NCBI GenBank assembly: GCA_029975275.1
Contig: JARKPN010000058.1
Location: 1 to 34,992, forward strand
DNA: 34,992 bases
Direction: 5' to 3'
Source of the DNA: Geobacteraceae bacterium
Lineage (GTDB): Bacteria; Desulfobacterota; Desulfuromonadia; Geobacterales; Geobacteraceae
The stretch's first letter is position 1; each line of letters starts with the position of its first letter. The translations under genes and the position numbers were made by a program. Under the pieces are notes generated by a model. That model searched no databases. It worked only from the letters and a program-made list of their open reading frames with translations, and was not told the origin of the DNA. Positions 14,834 through 23,493 of the stretch are shown in pieces.

Positions 14834-15811
14834 TCACTTCTTGTTCAGAATTTTTGCCGCGTCCTTGGCGTGGTAGGTGATGATCAGGTCGGCCCCGGCC
14901 CTTTTAAAGGCGGTCATGGTCTCCAGCACCACCCGTTCCTCGTCGATCCAGCCGTTCCGGGCGGCCGCCTTCACCATGCTGTACTCTCCGGAGACGTTGT
15001 AGACCGCAACCGGCAGGTTGAACTCGTCCCGCACCTCCCGCACGATGTCCAGGTAGGGGAGCCCGGGCTTCACCATGATGATGTCGGCCCCCTCCTCCAC
15101 GTCCATGGCAGCCTCGCGGATGGCCTCCAGCCGGTTGGCCGGGTCCATCTGGTAGGAGCGGCGGTCGCCGAACTGCGGCGCCGACTCGGCAGCCTCGCGG
15201 AACGGCCCGTAGAAACCGGAGGCGTACTTGACCGCATAGCTCATGATCGGCACATGGGTGAAGCCGTTGGTGTCCAGCGTTTCCCTGATGGCGCGCACCC
15301 GGCCGTCCATCATGTCCGAGGGGGCCACCATGTCCGCGCCTGCGCGGACATGGGAAAGGGCCTCCCGGCAGAGGAGATCCAGGGTGGCGTCGTTGTCCAC
15401 GTCGCCGTCCTTGATGACCCCGCAGTGGCCGTGGTCGGTGTACTCGCACATGCAGACGTCGGTGATGACCGCCAGATCGGGGAACTCTTTCTTCAACTCC
15501 CGCACCGCCTCCTGCACGACCCCGTCCTCGCGGAAGGCCGGGCTCCCGACCGCGTCCTTGCTCTCGGGGATGCCGAACAGGAGCACTGCCGGGATGCCCA
15601 GGTCCCGTACCTCCCGGGCCTCGGCCACGATGTTGTCCACCGATTGCTGGTAGATGCCGGGCATGGAGCTGACCTCCTTCCTGACGCACCTGCCGTAGGT
15701 GGCGAACATGGGATAGACCAGGTCGTTGACCGACAGGCTGGTCTCCCTGACCATCCTGCGGAAGACCTCCTTGCCGCGGATGCGGCGCGCCCTGTAGGTG
15801 GGGAAAAACAT
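14834..15811 (-). CDS. hemB: Porphobilinogen synthase (delta-aminolevulinic acid dehydratase)
   Basis: HemB condenses two 5-aminolevulinate molecules to porphobilinogen in the cytosol, the second committed step of tetrapyrrole synthesis. The 325-residue length is standard. Metal-ligand cysteines are in [14 protein letters not shown] (Cys120, Cys122, Cys130), the form of Zn-dependent enzymes. The two active-site lysines are Lys195 in [14 protein letters not shown] and Lys248 in MVKPG. GGAGG lies six bases before the ATG. It is separated from the other hem genes (20477-26302) by unrelated genes and has its own 167-base upstream spacer. Confidence 0.97.
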   Translation of the reverse strand: MFFPTYRARRIRGKEVFRRMVRETSLSVNDLVYPMFATYGRCVRKEVSSMPGIYQQSVDNIVAEAREVRDLGIPAVLLFGIPESKDAVGSPAFREDGVVQEAVRELKKEFPDLAVITDVCMCEYTDHGHCGVIKDGDVDNDATLDLLCREALSHVRAGADMVAPSDMMDGRVRAIRETLDTNGFTHVPIMSYAVKYASGFYGPFREAAESAPQFGDRRSYQMDPANRLEAIREAAMDVEEGADIIMVKPGLPYLDIVREVRDEFNLPVAVYNVSGEYSMVKAAARNGWIDEERVVLETMTAFKRAGADLIITYHAKDAAKILNKK

Positions 15812-15978
15812 GAGAAACCTCCGGTTTCAGGTCATGAATTGCAATCTATCCGGAAAGGTCGCACGGGACCGCTGCAGACAAAGTATACCCATCTTATCCC
15901 TGATAGAAACCTGATAGGAAGCATTTTTTTACCAGCCGCCCCTCTGCAGACGGACAGGGGACGGGTGAAATTCAGATC

Positions 15979-17223
15979 TCACCATCCCTGCGTCTCCCAA
16001 ACGGCCGATCCTGATTCCTTCCCCCACAGGTTGCCGTTGGTGATCCTGGCAACCATCATGGCGGCCACGTTGTCGCCGGTGGCGTTCAGCAGGGTGGCCA
16101 GGGGATCGATGATGACGCTGATGGCCGCCAGCAGCGGGAGCGTCTCGGGGGGGAGGCCGAACACCGAGAGGATCAGGAGTTCCCCCATCATGCCGCCGCT
16201 CGGTATGGCGCCCACCACCACCCCCACCAGGATGGCGACGCCGATGACGGCCAGCAGCGACCCGAAGGTCAGCTCCATCTTGAAGAGGCTCATGGCAAAA
16301 AGGATCTTCAGCACCCCTCCGATGACCGACCCGTCCTTGTGCAGGGCCGCGCCCACCGGTATGACCACGTCGCACACGTCACGGGGCACCCCCATCCTGG
16401 GCGCCTCCTCCAGGTTGACCGGCATGGTCGCCATGCTCGAACAGGTGCCGAGCGCGGTGAGCGAGGGGGCGAGCATGCGCTTCCAGAAGCTTGCGACCGC
16501 CGGCAGCCGGCCCGCGGCATAGGCATACAGGGAGAATCCGGCCAGGAAATAGATTCCTGCAAAGGAGTAGTAGACGAAGAACACGTCGAGATAAGCGGCG
16601 GCCAGCGTCTCGCCGGTATCGACCACCGTGGCGGCGAACCAGGCGAGCAGGCCGACCGGGGCGGCGTACATCACGTAATCCACCATGCGGATGAATACCC
16701 TGGCGCCGCTGGACAGGAAGGAGGCGAAAGGAGCGCCCTTTTCCCCGCAGGACAGGGTCGCCAGGCCGACCGCCGCCGAGAAGACGATCAGGGGGAGTAT
16801 GGACCTGCGCGAGATCAGATCGGGGAAATCGGACACGGTAAAGGTCTTTACCAGTTGCTCCAGGAGTGGGGGAACGGCCTCGGTCGGGAGCGTCCGGAGC
16901 ACGATGCCGTCCCCCGGGGTCGGCGACACCACCAGCATGAAGGCCAGGGCGGTCACGGCCGCCACCACGCTGGTGAACAGGAACACCAGCAGCATGGCGC
17001 CGGAGATGCGGGAAAACCTGCGCGCGTTGGAACTGGATGCGATGCTGGAGGATACGGTAAAGAACACCAGCGGCACCACCACCATGAAGATGAGGTTCAG
17101 GAAGAGATCGCCGACGGGCCGTATGGCCCGGGCCGCTTCAGGGAAGAAGCCGCCGAGCAGCAGGCCGGCCGCAATGGAGAGGATCAGGAGGAGAGAGAAC
17201 CCGTACGACTTGAGAAATTTCAT
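15979..17223 (-). CDS. Dicarboxylate/amino acid:cation symporter (DAACS family)
   Basis: This 414-residue membrane protein of the GltP/DctA family imports glutamate, aspartate or C4-dicarboxylates with Na+ or H+. The N-terminal half has about six hydrophobic helices. The C-terminal transport core carries the family motifs: a serine-rich hairpin (GTCSSMATMPVN), VIPVGAALHKDGSVIGG, GAIPSGGMMGEL and IDPLATLLNATGDN. AGGGGCAGG lies just upstream of the ATG. The exact substrate cannot be read from the sequence. It appears to be a single-gene unit on the minus strand. Confidence 0.92.
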   Translation of the reverse strand: MKFLKSYGFSLLLILSIAAGLLLGGFFPEAARAIRPVGDLFLNLIFMVVVPLVFFTVSSSIASSSNARRFSRISGAMLLVFLFTSVVAAVTALAFMLVVSPTPGDGIVLRTLPTEAVPPLLEQLVKTFTVSDFPDLISRRSILPLIVFSAAVGLATLSCGEKGAPFASFLSSGARVFIRMVDYVMYAAPVGLLAWFAATVVDTGETLAAAYLDVFFVYYSFAGIYFLAGFSLYAYAAGRLPAVASFWKRMLAPSLTALGTCSSMATMPVNLEEAPRMGVPRDVCDVVIPVGAALHKDGSVIGGVLKILFAMSLFKMELTFGSLLAVIGVAILVGVVVGAIPSGGMMGELLILSVFGLPPETLPLLAAISVIIDPLATLLNATGDNVAAMMVARITNGNLWGKESGSAVWETQGW

Positions 17224-17427
17224 TACCTGCCCCTGAGATTACCCTAAATCCGTGACGCCTTCACGCCTGCGTCTGCGCGGAACGCCTCGGTTTTTTGCAT
17301 TCCCGCAGGTTGAGGCAGTCCGACGAAGTTCACCCGGCGTAACAGACGCGAGACAACATTGGCGACGTTAAAATCCCGGCATTCTGCTCGCCTCGGCGTT
17401 CAGACGCCACGGATTCAGGATTGCTAT

Positions 17428-18168
17428 CTACCTGGATGAAGCCGGTGCCGCGAATCCGGCCAGCCCCGGAATATCCGTGAGATCAACTGGGTCTCCCATG
17501 AGGATCGCGGGCTTCTTAGCAGGATCGAGCCAGGCCAGGAGCGCAACCAGGTCGGCCTCTGCCAGGGCCACGCAGCCGGCGGTGGCAGCCCCCGCCTCAC
17601 GCCAGACATGGATGAAAATGGCGCTCCCCAGCCCTGGCGTCACCGGGTTCCGGTTGTAGCCGATGACCAGGCCGTAGCGATAGCGGTGGTCCGGCAGCCT
17701 CATCTCCTCGAACGATTTGGCGTTGGTGTCGCCGCGCCTGACCCACCGGTTGTAGTCGGGCGATCCGGCGTCGTCCACCCACAGGTCGTCGGCGGTCGCC
17801 TGTCGGTAGGGCATCCTGGTCTCTATCGCCGGCGCATAGCCGAAGGCGAATTCCAGCGGGAACAGGCCGGCCGGGGTATGTCCGTCACCTTCCCTTTTCT
17901 TTCCCGGCCTGGCAAAGCCTTTCCTGCCAAGCATGGCGTCCAGAGGACCGGCAGTAGTTGCCCATCCCCCGCCGGCACGCTCCAGCGCGTACAGAAACGC
18001 CAGCGAGGAGCCGGTACGCACCGGCACCACCACCAGCAACTGGCCTGAGCCGGGCGCAACCGAAGCGGGCAGCCCAGCCGCCTCCGCCCGGGCCTGACGG
18101 ATCGGGCCGCCGTGGAAAGCGGCGGCCAATACCAGCAGAATCATAAACCTTCTGAGTAAGGTCGCCAA
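17428..18168 (-). CDS. Secreted L,D-transpeptidase (YkuD-domain) family protein
   Basis: The 246-residue protein has a signal peptide (about residues 8-28) and a C-terminal YkuD-type catalytic domain, which in characterised enzymes cross-links or anchors to peptidoglycan through an active-site cysteine. The motif is read as IFIHVWREAGAATAGCVAL, with the catalytic His and Cys in place. It lacks the usual His-Gly pair directly before the Cys. GDGHTPAGLFPL upstream is typical of this family. The TTG at 18168 is preferred because GAGGGA lies at good distance; an ATG eight codons later is the alternative. The acid phosphatase gene lies 51 bases upstream on the same strand. Confidence 0.82.
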   Translation of the reverse strand: MATLLRRFMILLVLAAAFHGGPIRQARAEAAGLPASVAPGSGQLLVVVPVRTGSSLAFLYALERAGGGWATTAGPLDAMLGRKGFARPGKKREGDGHTPAGLFPLEFAFGYAPAIETRMPYRQATADDLWVDDAGSPDYNRWVRRGDTNAKSFEEMRLPDHRYRYGLVIGYNRNPVTPGLGSAIFIHVWREAGAATAGCVALAEADLVALLAWLDPAKKPAILMGDPVDLTDIPGLAGFAAPASSR

Positions 18169-18219
18169 AGTAATCCCTCACGAACCGGGCATGGTGCCAA
18201 AAAATGGGAGTGCCGCAAG

Positions 18220-19023
18220 TTACTCCGTTTTGCCGCCAAGTGCCAGCGCCGCGGCTTCCGTCTTGCAGTCGCGGGCAGGCTTCAGCTTTTTGGCGCGTAC
18301 GCCGGCAAGCTCCGCCCTGGCGGCCTCGACCTGCATGCGAAAGGCTGGATCGGCGTGCAGCCTGGCCACCACCCCCGAGGCCACCATGCAGCCCGCTTCC
18401 ACGTCGCTCTGCCAGTGGACACCACAGACCACGCGGCTCCGGCCGAATTCCCTGCCGCGGGCCAGGACGGCGTCGATGCGCTCCGGGGCGATTTCCGCCA
18501 GGATCAGCGCCCATGCCCAGCCGACGGCTGCGTGAGCCGACGGGTAGGATCCGCTGAACGCCATCCGGAACTCGAAATCCGGGGTGCAGGTTGCCTCCTT
18601 GTACACCACAAAGGGGCGAACGCGGAGATAATGGCCTTTTGCCTTTCCAGTGGCGCGCGCCGCATCGGCCTTTGCGCGGAGAAGGAGCTGATACAGGCAG
18701 GGCATTTCCTTATCGTTAATCGGCGCATCCAGCGCACAGGAAAAAGTCTCCGCGGCTTCCGGAAAGTCCAGGTCCGCGTCCCGGGCGGCCAGTGCCCAGC
18801 GGGGCGTTCCACGCAGTGAACGGGTCAGCCGGTATGCCTCCTCGTCCGCGGCAGACGCGGCGGACCCTTGGGCGGGCGGCGGCGCAAGCAGGCTGACGCT
18901 GTCGGGCAGATCGCCCTGCGCGAGATAGCCCTTGACCTTGCCGTGCAGGGCGTCCGGTGGAGCGGCCGCGGCAGGACCGGCCAGTCCGGCGACGACCAGG
19001 AGACAAACCAGCAGGCTTCTCAT
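18220..19023 (-). CDS. Class A non-specific acid phosphatase (PAP2/PhoN family)
   Basis: The 267-residue protein has a signal peptide (about 1-20) and is expected in the periplasm, where PhoN-type enzymes release phosphate from organic monoesters. The three-part phosphatase signature is present: K-x6-RP in KGHYLRVRP, PSAH in GSYPSAHA (family consensus PSGH, so Ala replaces Gly), and SRVVCGVHWQSD for SRxxxxxHxxxD. The ATG at 19023 has GGAGG five bases upstream. An in-frame ATG four codons earlier would include that ribosome site. Activity is predicted from these residues. Confidence 0.9.
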   Translation of the reverse strand: MRSLLVCLLVVAGLAGPAAAAPPDALHGKVKGYLAQGDLPDSVSLLAPPPAQGSAASAADEEAYRLTRSLRGTPRWALAARDADLDFPEAAETFSCALDAPINDKEMPCLYQLLLRAKADAARATGKAKGHYLRVRPFVVYKEATCTPDFEFRMAFSGSYPSAHAAVGWAWALILAEIAPERIDAVLARGREFGRSRVVCGVHWQSDVEAGCMVASGVVARLHADPAFRMQVEAARAELAGVRAKKLKPARDCKTEAAALALGGKTE

Positions 19024-19181
19024 CTCGACCTCCATTGATCCCGTTCAGGCGGATTTCGATGTAACTACATCCAATAATCCAACTTGCCGCTTATTGCCAG
19101 CAAATAATGACGGGTGGCCGGGTTCGCACGTCGAGTGTGCATGAAATGGATTGAAGAGAGGCGCTTCCCGGCAAACGGGGA

Positions 19182-19571
19182 TCACTCGCCGCGACTGTCC
19201 CTGTTCCGGGCACGGACCAGGCTTCGCACGGTTTCCAGCATCTCCTGGAAGCGGATCGGCTTGGCGAACACCTTCAGGATCCCGGCCTCCCCCGCCCTGC
19301 TCCCGGCCTCACCGGTGACATCCCCGGTAACCATGATAATGGGCATCCCCGGTGCAATCTCCCTGGCCCTTTCGGCCAGCTCGCACCCTTTCATGCCGGG
19401 CATATCAAAGTCGGTAATCATCAGTCCAAAGGTTTTCAGGTTCAGCAGCCGGAGCGCTTCCTCGCCGCAGGTGGCGCAGCTCACCTCCATGCCCTCTTTC
19501 TTCAAAAAGGCAGCCGTCAGTTTCAGCATGTCCTGGTCGTCGTCAACGACAAGCACACCTATCTTATCCAT
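19182..19571 (-). CDS. Stand-alone response regulator receiver protein (CheY-like)
   Basis: The 129-residue protein consists of one receiver domain with no output domain. The acidic pocket is Asp10-Asp12 in LVVDDDQD, the phosphoacceptor is Asp54 in MITDFDMPGMKG, the conserved Thr is in MVTGD, and the Lys is in FAKPI near residue 104. GGAG lies shortly before the ATG. No histidine kinase is encoded nearby, so its partner is unknown. The small gene upstream (19585-19896) is 13 bases away and probably co-transcribed. Confidence 0.92.
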   Translation of the reverse strand: MDKIGVLVVDDDQDMLKLTAAFLKKEGMEVSCATCGEEALRLLNLKTFGLMITDFDMPGMKGCELAERAREIAPGMPIIMVTGDVTGEAGSRAGEAGILKVFAKPIRFQEMLETVRSLVRARNRDSRGE

Positions 19572-19584
19572 GTTTTCTCCGTGG

Positions 19585-19896
19585 TCACCCCTGCACCCTG
19601 GTCAAGAGTGGAATTCCGTATACCATGACCGGCTCCTCCACAACGCTTCCTTCCCGAAGCGGAGACTTGATTTCCAGCAACCCGAGAGCGGAGAGTCCGC
19701 GGCAGGCCCGGTTGAGTCGGGCTCGGGAAAAACCTTGCCCCAGGGCGGCCACGACGTCCCCGTAACCTATCTCGCCGCTCTGCCTACCGCAATCGTAGTT
19801 GGCCAGCAGCAGCAGGAACAGTCTGAACTCGCCGTTCCCCACCGCTCCGGCTTCCGCGAGTTTTTCCAATTCTGCCAGCATGCCGAGCTTGTCCAT
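19585..19896 (-). CDS. Small winged-helix-like protein of unknown function
   Basis: The roughly 103-residue protein begins MDKLGMLAELEKLAEAG and continues with a helix-rich stretch. Its segment GEIGYGDVVAALGQGFSRAR followed by ALGLLEI looks like a winged helix-turn-helix (helix, helix, recognition helix, wing), as in replication or plasmid-type DNA-binding proteins. The frame is open to 19950, but a good promoter lies at 19922-19950, so the ATG at 19896 is chosen. It precedes the receiver gene by 13 bases, suggesting a two-gene operon. Confidence 0.65.
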   Translation of the reverse strand: MDKLGMLAELEKLAEAGAVGNGEFRLFLLLLANYDCGRQSGEIGYGDVVAALGQGFSRARLNRACRGLSALGLLEIKSPLREGSVVEEPVMVYGIPLLTRVQG

Positions 19897-19921
19897 GGAT
19901 ACACCGTCTCCGTGCCATTGA

Positions 19922-19950
19922 AAAATAAGATATATAATCATCATTGTCAA
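19922..19950 (-). promoter_or_regulatory. Promoter for the winged-helix/receiver gene pair
   Basis: TTGACA (19945-19950) and TATTTT (19922-19927) on the minus strand are 17 bases apart in an A/T-rich stretch. The predicted transcript would begin about 20 bases before the ATG at 19896. The divergent XRE gene starts at 20079. Confidence 0.5.
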
Positions 19951-20078
19951 GCAATAATGGAATATTTATCCTAATATCAATGCCATTTGACATCACACCG
20001 AAATGGGGTTATACATGGGCCTGTTTTTATGGATGGGGATGCCGGGATTGGCCGGCGGCGTTTGCAGGGGTGCTTACA

Positions 20079-20480
20079 GTGAAGATCGAGATAGGCAGGC
20101 GCTTAAAAAGATTGAGGACTGAGAAGGGGCTGACCCAGAAAGGGCTCGCGGCCACGGTCAGCGGGGGACTCGATTACACCTATATCGGCAAGATAGAGCG
20201 TGGAGAGCAACTCCCTTCCCTCAAGATCCTGATCAGGATCAGCGAGGCCCTTTCCGTGCCTGTCAGCAGTTTTTTCCCGGACGAGCCGGTCCCGGCGGTG
20301 AACGACATTGCCTCCGCAGGGGCAGGCTACCAGACCGTTGACGAAGACTGGAGCGGGCTGTTCGGCGAGCTGCGGCGGCTGCATGAAGACGATATCCGGC
20401 TCGTCACTGAAATAGTCAAGGTCCTGGCCAGGCACAGGAAGGCCATGGAGGAAAAAACTTCCAGCGACCATACCGGTTAG
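20079..20480 (+). CDS. XRE-family transcriptional regulator
   Basis: The 133-residue protein has an N-terminal helix-turn-helix (residues 4-62: RRLKRLRTEKGLTQKGLA, then YIGKIERGEQLPS) of the Cro/CI type, and a helical C-terminal tail with no obvious ligand domain. The GTG at 20079 is chosen because AGGGG lies eight bases upstream and the HTH begins immediately; the longer open frame from 19944 adds a non-conserved leader. It is divergent from the receiver operon and convergent with cobA-hemD, whose stop codon it overlaps. Targets are unknown. Confidence 0.88.
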   Translation: MKIEIGRRLKRLRTEKGLTQKGLAATVSGGLDYTYIGKIERGEQLPSLKILIRISEALSVPVSSFFPDEPVPAVNDIASAGAGYQTVDEDWSGLFGELRRLHEDDIRLVTEIVKVLARHRKAMEEKTSSDHTG

Positions 20481-22027
20481 GCACCTTCCCCATCCACGCT
20501 GAAATACCGCGTTATCTCACCGGTCAGCCCCTCGATGGTGGACTCCGGCGGCTCCATGTCCACCCGGAGCCCCAGCTCGCGGCAGGTGGCCGAGGTGATC
20601 GGGCCGATAGACGCGACCGCGACCCCCTCCAGCAGGTGGAGGAGGCGGTTCTCGCCCACCATGGCCGCCAGGTTGGAGACGGTGGAGGACGAGGTGAAGG
20701 TCGCGCAGTGGATGCGCCGCTCCTCCAGGGCCGCCAGCGCCTCGGGCGGAATGGAATCGGGAACCATGGTCCGGTAGGCGACCGGCGCGGAGACCTCCAT
20801 CCCCAAGTCGGCAAGACCTGCGGGGATGGCGTCCCTGGCCCGGTCGGCCCTGGGATAGAGCGCCTTCCTCCCCGCCACGTCCAACCGGGTGAACGCCTCA
20901 ACCATGCCTTCCGCGTGATACCCCGACGGGATCAGGTCGGCCCGGATGCCGTAGACCTCCAATGCCTCACCGGTCCTGGGTCCCACGGCCGCCACCCGGC
21001 ATGGGCCGAGGGCTCGGCTGTCCAACCCCGATGCCCCGAGACGTTCGAAAAAACGCTCCACCCCGTTGACAGAGGTGAATACCAGCCAGTCGAAACCTGA
21101 CAGCGAGCGAAGCGCCTCATCCAGCTCCGCGTAACTCTCCGGCGGAGCCACCGCGATTGCCGGGCACTCGAAGACCCGGGCGCCCAGCTCGCCCAGGAGG
21201 GTGGAGAACCGTCCCGCCTGATCCGTGGCCCTGGTTACCAGCACCCCCTTGCCGAACAGGGGCCGGCTATCGAACCAGCGCAGTTTCTCCCTCAGCCTGA
21301 CCACGTCCCCGACCACGGTAATGGCCGGCGGCTTGAAGCCTGCCTTGCGGGCCTTTTCCGCGATATCGGCCAAGGTACCCGTCATCACCTCCTGCTCGGG
21401 CCTGGTGCCCCAGCGGATCAGCGCCACCGGGGTCTCCGGCGCCCTCCCCCGGGCCACGAGGTTTTCCGCTATCAGCGGGAGGTTCTTCATCCCCATGTAG
21501 AACACCACGGTGCCGCTCCCCAGGGAGAGTCCTTCCCAGTCTATGCCCGAGACCTCCTTGCCGGTGCTCTCGTGGCCGGTGACAAAGGCCACCGAGGTAG
21601 TGAAGTCCCGGTGGGTGAGGGGTATCCCGGCATAGGCCGCGGCCCCGACCGCCGCGGTGACGCCCGGCACGATCTCGAACGGGATTCCGGCCTCTGCCAG
21701 GGCCTCGCACTCCTCGCCCCCCCTGCCGAAGATGAACGGGTCCCCACCCTTCAGCCGGGCGACTGTCTTTCCTTCCCCGGCCTTCTCCACCAGCATCTCG
21801 TTGATCTGGCGCTGCTCCCGGTTGTGGGCGCCCCCCACCTTGCCGGCGTAGATCAGCTCGGCATCCGGCCGGGCCGCGTCCAGCAGGCTCTTGTTGGCCA
21901 GGTAATCGTAAAGGATGACGTGGGCCCGGGCGATGCATTCCCTCCCCTTTACGGTGATGAGCCCGGGGTCGCCGGGGCCGGCGCCGATAAGATAGACATA
22001 TCCGGTTTTTTCGGTTGACTCTTTCAT
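20477..22027 (-). CDS. cobA-hemD: Fused uroporphyrinogen-III C-methyltransferase / uroporphyrinogen-III synthase
   Basis: This 516-residue cytosolic fusion has two enzymes. The N-terminal half (about 1-245) is SUMT/CobA, which makes precorrin-2 from uroporphyrinogen III with SAM; it has LIGAGPGDPGLITVKG, RLKGGDPFIFGRGGEE and GVTAAVGAAAYAGIP. The C-terminal half (about 255-510) is HemD, which closes the tetrapyrrole ring; its weak signatures include VLVTRATDQAGRF and TFTSSSTVSNL. The ATG at 22027 is preceded by GAGG. A longer frame to 22087 crosses the hairpin at 22041-22077. The stop overlaps that of the convergent XRE gene. It feeds both the heme and the siroheme/corrin branches. Confidence 0.95.
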   Translation of the reverse strand: MKESTEKTGYVYLIGAGPGDPGLITVKGRECIARAHVILYDYLANKSLLDAARPDAELIYAGKVGGAHNREQRQINEMLVEKAGEGKTVARLKGGDPFIFGRGGEECEALAEAGIPFEIVPGVTAAVGAAAYAGIPLTHRDFTTSVAFVTGHESTGKEVSGIDWEGLSLGSGTVVFYMGMKNLPLIAENLVARGRAPETPVALIRWGTRPEQEVMTGTLADIAEKARKAGFKPPAITVVGDVVRLREKLRWFDSRPLFGKGVLVTRATDQAGRFSTLLGELGARVFECPAIAVAPPESYAELDEALRSLSGFDWLVFTSVNGVERFFERLGASGLDSRALGPCRVAAVGPRTGEALEVYGIRADLIPSGYHAEGMVEAFTRLDVAGRKALYPRADRARDAIPAGLADLGMEVSAPVAYRTMVPDSIPPEALAALEERRIHCATFTSSSTVSNLAAMVGENRLLHLLEGVAVASIGPITSATCRELGLRVDMEPPESTIEGLTGEITRYFSVDGEGA

Positions 22028-22040
22028 AGCATGCTGCCTC

Positions 22041-22077
22041 AAATCCCCCCTCCGCGAAAGGTGGGCAGGGGGGATTT
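22041..22077. repeat. Strong palindromic hairpin between hemC and cobA-hemD
   Basis: AAATCCCCCC and GGGGGGATTT form a perfect 10-bp stem around a 17-base loop. On the minus strand it ends just before the GAGG ribosome site of cobA-hemD. It could affect mRNA stability or translation of that gene, or be a dispersed intergenic palindrome. No T-tract follows it on the minus strand. Confidence 0.6.
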
Positions 22078-22124
22078 TGCCTTTCATCTTGCGCCTTGCG
22101 CCTCGTGCCTTGGGCCTGTCCTCA

Positions 22125-23078
22125 TCACACCGGTATCTCCCGCTCGCCGGAGAACTCCCTCCGGTAAACCTCCTCCAGTATCCCGCGGCCGCCTTCGCGC
22201 AGGAGCCGCTCCGCCAGCTCGATGCCGAGGGTTTCGCACTGTTCCGCCCCGCCGGACAGGCTCCCCTTCACCGAGCGGGCCCCGTCCACCGAGGCGATGA
22301 AGCCGGTCAGCTTCAGGATGCCGTCGTGCACCCGGCCGTGGGCCGCAATCGGCACCTGGCACCCCCCTTCGCACCTCCAGAGCAGTGCCCGCTCCGCGCG
22401 CACGGCAAAACTCGTGTCCCGGTGGTCGAGGAAACCCACGGCCTCTTGCACGGCCCTGTCATCGAGCCGGCACTCGATCCCGAGCGCGCCCTGGCCGATG
22501 GCCGGCAGGGAGATCTCCAGCGGAAGGTATTCGGTCACCCGGTCGGTGAAGCCGAGCCGCTTGAGGCCCGCGGCGGCCAGGACCACGGCGTCCAGGTCCT
22601 CGCTGTCCAGCTTCCGCAGGCGGGTCTCCACGTTGCCGCGGATCACCACCATCTCCAGGTCCGGCCGCAACGCCAGCAGCTGGGCCTGGCGACGCAGGGC
22701 GCTGGTGCCGACCCGCGCCCCCCGGGGGAGGTCGGCGAAGGCGACGCCGCGCGAGACGAGCGCGTCGCGCGGGTCTTCCCGCTCGGTGATGCAGTGGATG
22801 CCGAGCCCGTCCGGGAATTCGGTGGGCACGTCCTTCATACTGTGTACCGCCAGGTCGATGTCGCCCCGCAGCATGGCCTCTTCCAGTTCCTTGACGAACA
22901 GCCCTTTTCCCCCCACCTGGGCCAGAGGGACATCGAGGATCTTGTCGCCGATGGTCTTCACGGTCACCAGCGAGATCTCCATTCCGGGATAACGTTTCTC
23001 CAGCTCCCTCTTCACCCAGTTGGCCTGCCAGAGGGCCAACTGGCTGCCGCGGGTGCCTATTTTCAGCGAACTTAGCAT
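22125..23078 (-). CDS. hemC: Hydroxymethylbilane synthase (porphobilinogen deaminase)
   Basis: HemC polymerises four porphobilinogens to hydroxymethylbilane. The 317-residue protein begins with IGTRGSQLALWQ and has the catalytic aspartate in SMKDVPT (Asp83). It has the arginine-rich cofactor site GTSALRR and Cys240 in CEGGCQVPIAAHG, to which the dipyrromethane cofactor binds. GGAGAAGAG precedes the ATG. A 97-base spacer with a strong hairpin separates it from cobA-hemD. A 415-base spacer with repeats separates it from hemA, so it may have its own promoter. Confidence 0.97.
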   Translation of the reverse strand: MLSSLKIGTRGSQLALWQANWVKRELEKRYPGMEISLVTVKTIGDKILDVPLAQVGGKGLFVKELEEAMLRGDIDLAVHSMKDVPTEFPDGLGIHCITEREDPRDALVSRGVAFADLPRGARVGTSALRRQAQLLALRPDLEMVVIRGNVETRLRKLDSEDLDAVVLAAAGLKRLGFTDRVTEYLPLEISLPAIGQGALGIECRLDDRAVQEAVGFLDHRDTSFAVRAERALLWRCEGGCQVPIAAHGRVHDGILKLTGFIASVDGARSVKGSLSGGAEQCETLGIELAERLLREGGRGILEEVYRREFSGEREIPV

Positions 23079-23185
23079 TGGTTTACTCTTCTCCGTGGCA
23101 AGCAGGATTCAAACCATCCGTATTTTCGACAGGCACAAGGCACGGGGTACAAGGAAAGACAGCTGCCGCATAACATTTATACCTG

Positions 23186-23390
23186 GTTTCCATCCGGAAA
23201 CCCCAGAAAAATGTTATGAGAGACGGGGCGGGGCTTTCACGGAGTCCCTCGTGCGGAATCCATGGCATGTTCGAGGGATAGCAGCCTATTCGGCATTGCG
23301 GCCATTGTACCGATGAAGTCCGGCGACCGATTACGAGGGGCTTCGGGGAAGTTCCGACCCGTCTCCTGTCGACACTTTCCGGATGGAAAC
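23186..23390. repeat. Palindrome-ended intergenic repeat, long copy
   Basis: Both ends carry a self-complementary sequence: GTTTCCATCCGGAAAC at the left and TTTCCGGATGGAAAC at the right. Inner parts match the reverse complement of 32281-32377: CCC.GAAAAATGT near the left end and CGGGGAAGTTCCG, then CCTGTCGAC, near the right end. This copy has about 110 extra bases in the middle. It encodes nothing convincing and resembles a small non-autonomous mobile or REP-like element. Confidence 0.7.
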
Positions 23391-23424
23391 TACCTATTGC
23401 CCACAGCCTATTGAATCTTTTACT

Positions 23425-23493
23425 TTCGCCCTTCGCCTTTTGCCCTTCGCCCTTCACCTTTTGCCCTTCGCCCTTCACCCCTCGCCTTTCGCC
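23425..23493. repeat. Short tandem repeat region between hemA and hemC
   Basis: A 21-base unit, TTTTGCCCTTCGCCCTTCACC, occurs twice without change (23438-23458 and 23459-23479), flanked by degenerate CCCTTCGCC-type pieces. It abuts the hemA stop. Similar degenerate strings (GCGCCTTGCGCCTCGTGCC) lie near 22084-22115, after hemC. No protein is supported here. Confidence 0.75.

Noticed and set aside
15941-15978. Terminator after the symporter gene
   Set aside because: CCCCT/AGGGG could pair, but the stem is short, the loop large, and an A-run rather than a T-run follows on the minus strand.
14636-16522. 628-residue plus-strand open frame
   Set aside because: It is antisense to hemB and the symporter, both of which have intact family motifs.
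23083-23478. 131-residue minus-strand open frame between hemA and hemC
   Set aside because: It consists of tandem repeat and palindromic repeat sequence with low-complexity Lys/Gly/Glu start.
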